Below the pieces are notes generated by a model. It was not told the DNA's origin, did no database searches, and saw only the letters and a program-made list of their open reading frames with translations. The translations under genes were made by a program, and so were the position numbers. A DNA stretch of 64,000 bases from WTGU01 sp965242855. Its GTDB lineage: Bacteria; Pseudomonadota; Alphaproteobacteria; UBA828. The DNA is taken from positions 248,001-312,000 of the forward strand of contig OZ251509.1 of NCBI GenBank assembly GCA_965242855.1, given 5' to 3'. This document shows positions 59,184-64,000 of the stretch, one piece after another. Position 1 is the first letter of the stretch; the number at the start of each line of letters is the position of its first letter.

Positions 59184-60320
59184 ATGAAAACCGCCGTCAT
59201 CGCCGGCTACGTCCGGTCGCCCTTCCACTTCGCCCACAAGGGTGCGCTGGTCGAGAAACGCCCCGACGATCTCGCCGCCGACGTCGTCCGCGGCCTGATC
59301 GCCGCCACCGGAATCGACCCGGCGGAGATCGAGGACGTGATCGTGGGCTGCGCCTTCCCCGAAGGCGAGCAGGGCCTCAACCTGGGGCGCATCGTCGCCC
59401 TGACGGCGGACCTTCCGATCTCGGTCGCCGGGACGACGATCAACCGCTTCTGCGGCTCGTCGATGCAGGCGATCCACATGGCGGCCGGGGCAATCCGCAT
59501 GGACGCCGGCGAGGCTTTCGTCTGCGCCGGCGTCGAATCGATGAGCCGCGTGCCCATGGGCGGCTTCAACCCGATGCCGAACCCGGGACTCTACGAGAGG
59601 AACGAAGGCGCCTACATGTCCATGGGCGAGACCGCCGAGAACCTCGCCCGGAAGTACCAGATCACGCGGGCGGAGCAGGAGGCACTGGCGGTGGCGAGCC
59701 ACGAACGCGCCGCCGCCGCCTGGGAGGCCGGGCGTTTCGACGGCGAGGTCGTCGCCGTCGAAACGGAAGACGGCCCGGTCGCACGCGACGGCTGCATCCG
59801 CCCCGGCACGACCGCGGAGGTCCTTGCCGGCCTGGAGCCCGCGTTCGACGCGGACGGCACCGTCACCGCCGGTACTTCCTCGCCGCTGACCGACGGCGCG
59901 GCCGCCGTCCTCGTCTGCACCGAGGATTTCGCCCGGCGCAACGGGCTCGCGCCGCTCGCCCGGATCAAGGCGGTCGCCGTGGCCGGCTGCCGGCCCGAGA
60001 TCATGGGCTACGGCCCCGTGGTCTCTTCCGGGAAGGCGCTGGCGCGGGCCGGCCTCGCCATGGCGGACATCGACGTGATCGAGCTCAACGAGGCCTTCGC
60101 GGTCCAGGCCCTGGCCTGCGTGCGCGAACTCGCGATCGACCTCGAACGGATGAACCTCGACGGCGGCGCCATCGCCATCGGCCACCCGCTCGGCGCCACC
60201 GGCGCGCGCATCACCGGCAAGGCCGCGCAGCTTCTCGAGCGTGAAGACAAACGCTATGCGCTGGCGACCCAGTGCATCGGCGGCGGGCAGGGCATCTCCA
60301 CCGTGCTCGAGGCCGCGTGA
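59184..60320 (+). CDS. Acetyl-CoA acyltransferase (thiolase, FadA-like)
   Basis: The protein has 378 residues. The acyl-accepting Cys is in NRFCGSSMQAIHMA, with ELNEAFAVQALAC, the His motif AIAIGHPLGATGARI and the final Cys-x-Gly region TQCIGGGQGIS. It cleaves 3-ketoacyl-CoA to acetyl-CoA and the shortened acyl-CoA. The stop overlaps the next start by one base. With the next gene it forms the usual alpha/beta fatty-acid oxidation pair, although in inverted order compared with fadBA. Confidence 0.92.
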   Translation: MKTAVIAGYVRSPFHFAHKGALVEKRPDDLAADVVRGLIAATGIDPAEIEDVIVGCAFPEGEQGLNLGRIVALTADLPISVAGTTINRFCGSSMQAIHMAAGAIRMDAGEAFVCAGVESMSRVPMGGFNPMPNPGLYERNEGAYMSMGETAENLARKYQITRAEQEALAVASHERAAAAWEAGRFDGEVVAVETEDGPVARDGCIRPGTTAEVLAGLEPAFDADGTVTAGTSSPLTDGAAAVLVCTEDFARRNGLAPLARIKAVAVAGCRPEIMGYGPVVSSGKALARAGLAMADIDVIELNEAFAVQALACVRELAIDLERMNLDGGAIAIGHPLGATGARITGKAAQLLEREDKRYALATQCIGGGQGISTVLEAA

Positions 60321-62647
60321 TGGCGATCGGCAAGGCTGCCGTCCTCGGCGCCGGGCTGATGGGCGGCGGCATCGCCGCCCACATCGCCAATGCCGGCCAC
60401 GACGTGGTGCTGCTCGACGTCGCGGCGCAAGGCGGCGGCAACAGGAGCGCCCTCGCCGAGGGCGCGGTCGCGGCGCTGCTCGAGGCCGAACCCGCGCCGT
60501 TCATGGAGAAGGCCGACGCGAAGCGGATCACCACCGGCAACCTCGAAGACGATCTCGACCTGCTGCGGGATGCCGACTGGATTGTCGAGGCGGTGGTGGA
60601 GAAGGCGGAGATCAAAAGGGACGTCTACCGGCGGATCGATTCCGTGCGCCGCGCGGGCTCGATCGTTTCTTCCAACACCTCGACGATCCCGCGCCACGCA
60701 CTGCTGGAAGGGATGCCGGAGCGCTTCGCGCGCGACTTCCTGATCACGCACTTCTTCAACCCGCCGCGCTACATGCGCCTCCTGGAGATGGTGGCGGGGC
60801 CGGACACGCGAGCCGACGCGGCGGAGGCCGTGCGCGAATTCGCCGATCGCAAGCTCGGCAAGGGCGTCGTCGCCTGCAAGGACACGCCGGGGTTCATCGC
60901 CAACCGCATCGGCACGTACTGGATCGTCGCGGCGCTCGTGGAAGCCCTCGACGGCGCGGTCACGATCGAGGAGGCGGACGCCGTGCTCTCCCGCCCGATC
61001 GGCGTGCCCAAGACCGGCGTCTTCGGCCTCGTCGATCTCGTCGGCCTCGATCTGATGCCTCTGGTCGGGCGCAGCCTCCGCGACGCCGTGCCCGAGGGCG
61101 ACGCCTTCCGCACGCTCTACCGCGAACCGCCGGTCGTCGCGGCGCTGATCGAGAAGGGTCACACCGGGCGCAAGGGCAAGGGCGGCTTCTACCGGCTGAA
61201 GCCCGGCGCGGCGAAGAAGGAGAAGGAAGCGCTCGACCTCGTGTCGGGCGAATACCGGCCCGCCGCCCGCCCGCGGCCGGAGAGCGTCGAACAGGCCGGA
61301 GGCTCGCTCCGCCGTCTCTTCGAATTCCCCGACGCGACGGGCGCCTATGCGTGGCGCGTGATGTCGGGGACGCTCGCCTACGCCGCCGCGCTGGTGCCCG
61401 AGATCGCCGACGACGTGGAGTCGGTCGACCGCGCCATGCGGCTCGGCTACAACTGGAAGGAAGGCCCGTTCGCGCTGATCGACAGGATGGGCGCCGGCTG
61501 GTTCGCCGGGAAGCGCGCGGGCGAAGGCCGGGCGGTGCCGCCGCTGCTCGCGCGCGCGGCCGAGCGCGGCGGTTTCTACCGGCTCGAAGGCGGACGGCTC
61601 CACCACCTCACCCCGGCGGGCGTCCATGCGCCGGTCGCGCGGGCGGACGGCGTGCTCTCCCTCGCGGACGCGAAGCGCGCGGGCGCAGCCCTTGCGACCA
61701 ACGGCTCGGCCAGCCTGTGGGACCTGGGCGACGGCGTGGCCTGCCTCGAATTCCACACCAGGATGAACGCCCTCGACACTGAGATCATGGCGCTGATCGG
61801 CCGCGCCGTCGAAATCGTCGGCGCGCGGATGACGGCGCTCGTGATCTACAACGAGGGCAAGGATTTTTCCGTCGGGATGAATCTCGGCTTGGCGCTGTTC
61901 GTCGTCAACGTCGGCGCCTGGAAGACGGTCGCGGAGACGGTGGCGCAGGGCCAGGAAGCCTTCAAGGCACTGAAGTTCGCGCCGTTCCCCGTGGTCGGCG
62001 CGCCCGCCGGCATGGCCTTGGGCGGCGGCTGCGAGATCCTGCTCCATTGCGACGCGATCCAGGCGCATGCTGAGAGCTATATCGGCCTGGTCGAGGCCGG
62101 CGTCGGGCTGGTGCCCGCCTGGGGCGGCTGCAGGGAGCTGATGCTGCGCGCGTCGGGCGGCGGCAAGCGGGGGTTCGGCGGCGCCATGCCCGCGATCACC
62201 AAGGCGTTCGAGACCATCGGCCTGGCCAGGGTTTCACGCTCGGCCAAGGAGGCGCGTCGCCTGGGCTTCCTGCGCGAGGGCGACGCCATCAGCGCCAACC
62301 GCGACCGCCTGCTGGCCGATGCCAAGGCGAAGGCGCTGGCGCTGGCCGAGGGCTATGCCGCGCCCGAACCGCGCACGATCAAGCTCCCCGGCAAGACCGC
62401 CCGTGTCGCGCTCAAGATGGCGGTGAAGGGGCTCGCGAAGACGCGCAAGGCCACGCCGCATGATTTGGTCGTGGCCGGGCATCTCGCCGACGTCCTCACC
62501 GGCGGCGACACCGACGCGACCAGGGAGGTCCCCGAAGACCGGCTCTCCGAACTCGAGCGCGACGCCCTGCTCGCCCTGATCCGCACGCCGGAAACCATCG
62601 CCCGCATGGAACACATGCTGGAGACCGGAAAGCCGTTGCGGAATTGA
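60320..62647 (+). CDS. 3-hydroxyacyl-CoA dehydrogenase / enoyl-CoA hydratase fusion
   Basis: The protein has 775 residues from ATG 60320. The dehydrogenase part comes first: the NAD-binding Rossmann motif AVLGAGLMGGGIAAHIANAG, then SNTSTIPRHALLEG, FLITHFFNPPRYMRLLEMV and FIANRIGTYWI. The crotonase part lies towards the C-terminus (about residues 480-680): NEGKDFSVGMNLG, GMALGGGCEILLHCDAIQAH and GLVEAGVGLVPAWGGC, with the catalytic Glu positions present. This order is the reverse of E. coli FadB (hydratase first). It catalyses hydration and oxidation in beta-oxidation, coupled to the thiolase upstream. Confidence 0.92.
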   Translation: MAIGKAAVLGAGLMGGGIAAHIANAGHDVVLLDVAAQGGGNRSALAEGAVAALLEAEPAPFMEKADAKRITTGNLEDDLDLLRDADWIVEAVVEKAEIKRDVYRRIDSVRRAGSIVSSNTSTIPRHALLEGMPERFARDFLITHFFNPPRYMRLLEMVAGPDTRADAAEAVREFADRKLGKGVVACKDTPGFIANRIGTYWIVAALVEALDGAVTIEEADAVLSRPIGVPKTGVFGLVDLVGLDLMPLVGRSLRDAVPEGDAFRTLYREPPVVAALIEKGHTGRKGKGGFYRLKPGAAKKEKEALDLVSGEYRPAARPRPESVEQAGGSLRRLFEFPDATGAYAWRVMSGTLAYAAALVPEIADDVESVDRAMRLGYNWKEGPFALIDRMGAGWFAGKRAGEGRAVPPLLARAAERGGFYRLEGGRLHHLTPAGVHAPVARADGVLSLADAKRAGAALATNGSASLWDLGDGVACLEFHTRMNALDTEIMALIGRAVEIVGARMTALVIYNEGKDFSVGMNLGLALFVVNVGAWKTVAETVAQGQEAFKALKFAPFPVVGAPAGMALGGGCEILLHCDAIQAHAESYIGLVEAGVGLVPAWGGCRELMLRASGGGKRGFGGAMPAITKAFETIGLARVSRSAKEARRLGFLREGDAISANRDRLLADAKAKALALAEGYAAPEPRTIKLPGKTARVALKMAVKGLAKTRKATPHDLVVAGHLADVLTGGDTDATREVPEDRLSELERDALLALIRTPETIARMEHMLETGKPLRN

Positions 62648-62731
62648 GCGTCCGCCGGCGCGTCGGCGTCCGCACCGACGGAACGTCCCCGCGCCGGGTT
62701 GCCGAAACGCCCAGGCCGGCGCGGGCGCCGC

Positions 62732-64000
62732 TCACGCATCCGCCTCGGTTGCCGCCGCGCCGCCTTTCCGGTCGTGGGCGGTCAACTCGGGGGCGCGCAG
62801 CGCGCGCGCTTCGATCCCGATGGGCTCCAAGCCTGGCAGCGTCGCCTCCGCCGACCCGACGCCCAGGGTTTTGAACTTGCGGGCAGCGGGCAATACGCGC
62901 CCTTCAAGCGAGCCGACGCCTTTGTTGTATTGCTTCACGGCTTGGTCGAGCGAGTCGCCTAAGCCGCTCATGTGTTCGCCGAACACCTTGATTCGGTCAT
63001 ACAGCTCTCGGGCGAGATGCTTCACCTTCTGCATGTTCTCGGCGAACTTCTGCTGCTCCCAACCATAGGCGATCGCCTTCGCGAGGGCGATGAAAATCGT
63101 GGGCGAGCAGATCAAAACCTTCTTTTCGAAGGCTTGCTCGAAGAGCTTGGGGTCGTTCTCGATGGCGGCGGCGTAGAACGCCTCGCCGGGAATGAACATC
63201 ACGACGAAGTCGAGGGTGACCGGCAGCTCCTTCCAGTATTCCTTCGACGCGAGCTTGCGGACATGGTCGTGCACATGGCGCACATGCGCGTCCATATGCC
63301 GCTTGCGGTCTTCCTCGTTGTCCGCTTCGACGGCGGCCAGGTAGCCTTCGAGAGACGTCTTCGCGTCGACGATGACCGATTTTCCGCCGGGAAGATGCAC
63401 GATCACGTCGGGCCGCAGACGGCCGTCCTCCCCGCCTACCGTCTTTTGCTCATCGAAATCCACGTGTTCCGTCATGCCCGCCATCTCCAATACCTTCCGC
63501 AGCTGATATTCTCCCCACCGGCCCCGGGTCTTCGGCTGCTGGAGCGCCTGGGCGAGGCGGCCGGTCTCCGAGCGCAGGTTCGTCTGGCCCTGCGCCAAGT
63601 TCTTCACTTGCTCGGTGACGGCGCTGTAGGCTCCCTCCCTCTCCTTCTCGATCTCGCCTATCTTGCGCTCCAATTTAACCAAGCCCTCGTCGATCGGCTT
63701 GACCAGCCTTTCAATTTCGATCCGGCGTTTCCCCAGGTCTTCGTCCGCGCTCGTCTTGTGCTTCTCGAAGCGTTCGCTCACGAGGTTCAGGAAGCGCTTG
63801 CTGTTCTCCCCGAGGACGTCCGAGGCGAGCGCCTTGAACTTCTTCTCGATCATCTCCTCTTGTTCCTTGACACGCACCGCGTAGTTCTTTCGTTCGGTCG
63901 CCAAGGCGGTATCGGATTCGGCCTTCTTGATGGCAAGCGCATCGCGCTCCGCACGCATGTGCTCGAGCGCCTGCTCGGCTTCGGCGCGGCGCTCGTCGGC
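62732..64000 (-). CDS. rmuC: DNA recombination protein RmuC (5' end beyond the window)
   Basis: At least 422 residues are visible; the frame is open at the right edge, so the N-terminal membrane anchor is outside. The visible part begins with coiled coil (ERRAEAEQALEH, then a Lys/Glu-rich helix). The RmuC nuclease-like core follows: ETGRLAQALQQPKTRGRWGE, LRKVLEMAGM, RPDVIVHLPGGKSVIVDAKT (Asp..Asp-x-Lys) and FVVMFIPGEAFYAAA. It limits recombination at inverted repeats and has been linked to genome defence. The C-terminal tail is short and acidic. Confidence 0.93.
   Translation of the reverse strand, partial: ADERRAEAEQALEHMRAERDALAIKKAESDTALATERKNYAVRVKEQEEMIEKKFKALASDVLGENSKRFLNLVSERFEKHKTSADEDLGKRRIEIERLVKPIDEGLVKLERKIGEIEKEREGAYSAVTEQVKNLAQGQTNLRSETGRLAQALQQPKTRGRWGEYQLRKVLEMAGMTEHVDFDEQKTVGGEDGRLRPDVIVHLPGGKSVIVDAKTSLEGYLAAVEADNEEDRKRHMDAHVRHVHDHVRKLASKEYWKELPVTLDFVVMFIPGEAFYAAAIENDPKLFEQAFEKKVLICSPTIFIALAKAIAYGWEQQKFAENMQKVKHLARELYDRIKVFGEHMSGLGDSLDQAVKQYNKGVGSLEGRVLPAARKFKTLGVGSAEATLPGLEPIGIEARALRAPELTAHDRKGGAAATEADA

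Noticed and set aside
55307..59200. Roughly 1300-codon minus-strand frame spanning several genes
   Set aside because: Crosses two real minus-strand genes in another phase and a plus-strand acyl-CoA ligase; no domain of its own.

Overview
The window is 64 kb of GC-rich bacterial chromosome, with strong G/C preference at third codon positions in almost every gene. Gene families and gene order point to an alphaproteobacterium, probably a Rhodospirillales-like, perhaps uncultured lineage. Supporting signs are the rsmD / S4-pseudouridine synthase / tadA neighbourhood, RmuC, PrpE, RND and PotABCD-type transporters, many acyl-CoA and BKACE-type catabolic enzymes, and ATTCCCGC-type intergenic palindromes. 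The lineage is inferred from these families; no marker-gene comparison was possible. I saw no rRNA, CRISPR array, complete insertion sequence or prophage. Two tRNA genes are present.

Layout. 0.3-1.6 kb: a luciferase-like flavin oxidoreductase behind a palindromic operator, then a 21-bp minisatellite ending in a perfect inverted repeat. 1.7-10.8 kb: a 2977-residue autotransporter whose start lies just downstream of a C14 homopolymer (possible phase variation) and whose passenger alternates beta-solenoid stretches with four copies of a roughly 200-residue helical module. 10.9-14.6 kb: hydantoinase-B/acetone-carboxylase-like protein fused to a Cys-rich tail, plus a class III aminotransferase. 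14.6-19.0 kb: RND efflux pump and adaptor. 19.1-21.1 kb: ArgE-like deacetylase and a VapBC toxin-antitoxin pair. 21.2-27.3 kb: sugar-type ABC importer with a tandem-fused permease and a polysaccharide-deacetylase-like enzyme. 27.7-33.4 kb: small Cys protein, C45 acyltransferase, EEP hydrolase, Baeyer-Villiger-type monooxygenase and an enolase-superfamily protein with an altered metal site. 33.4-34.7 kb: gene remnants, including a second autotransporter barrel.

34.7-37.4 kb: an HMG-CoA-synthase-like/DUF35 fusion (apparent CTG start) paired with an SCP-x-type thiolase. 37.4-41.9 kb: tRNA-Val(CAC), divergent promoters and a complete polyamine/opine-type ABC importer. 42.1-43.6 kb: an orphan GroEL-like protein whose catalytic Asp is Asn. 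43.7-47.8 kb: tRNA-Pro(CGG), prpE, rsmD, pseudouridine synthase and a C26 glutamine-amidotransferase-like hydrolase. 48.0-49.1 kb: a low-GC DUF91/NucS-like nuclease that looks acquired. 49.3-51.9 kb: tadA, amidase, cupin. 52.1-55.3 kb: a RavA/ViaA-like MoxR ATPase + VWA pair with an AT-rich patch inside the ATPase gene. 55.3-57.3 kb: 2-oxoglutarate/Fe(II) dioxygenase and BKACE. 57.4-62.6 kb: acyl-CoA ligase, thiolase and a 3-hydroxyacyl-CoA dehydrogenase/enoyl-CoA hydratase fusion, together a near-complete beta-oxidation set. The window ends inside rmuC.

How the genes fit together. Most of the window is uptake plus catabolism: ABC importers, hydrolases, CoA ligases, thiolases and oxygenases. 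This is interspersed with surface or defence-like loci: the autotransporter, VapBC, the DUF91 nuclease and the MoxR/VWA pair. The loci I find most unusual are the poly-C-controlled modular autotransporter, the GroEL-like protein with Asp398 replaced, the HMGS-DUF35/thiolase pair with its non-canonical start, and the MoxR-VWA pair.
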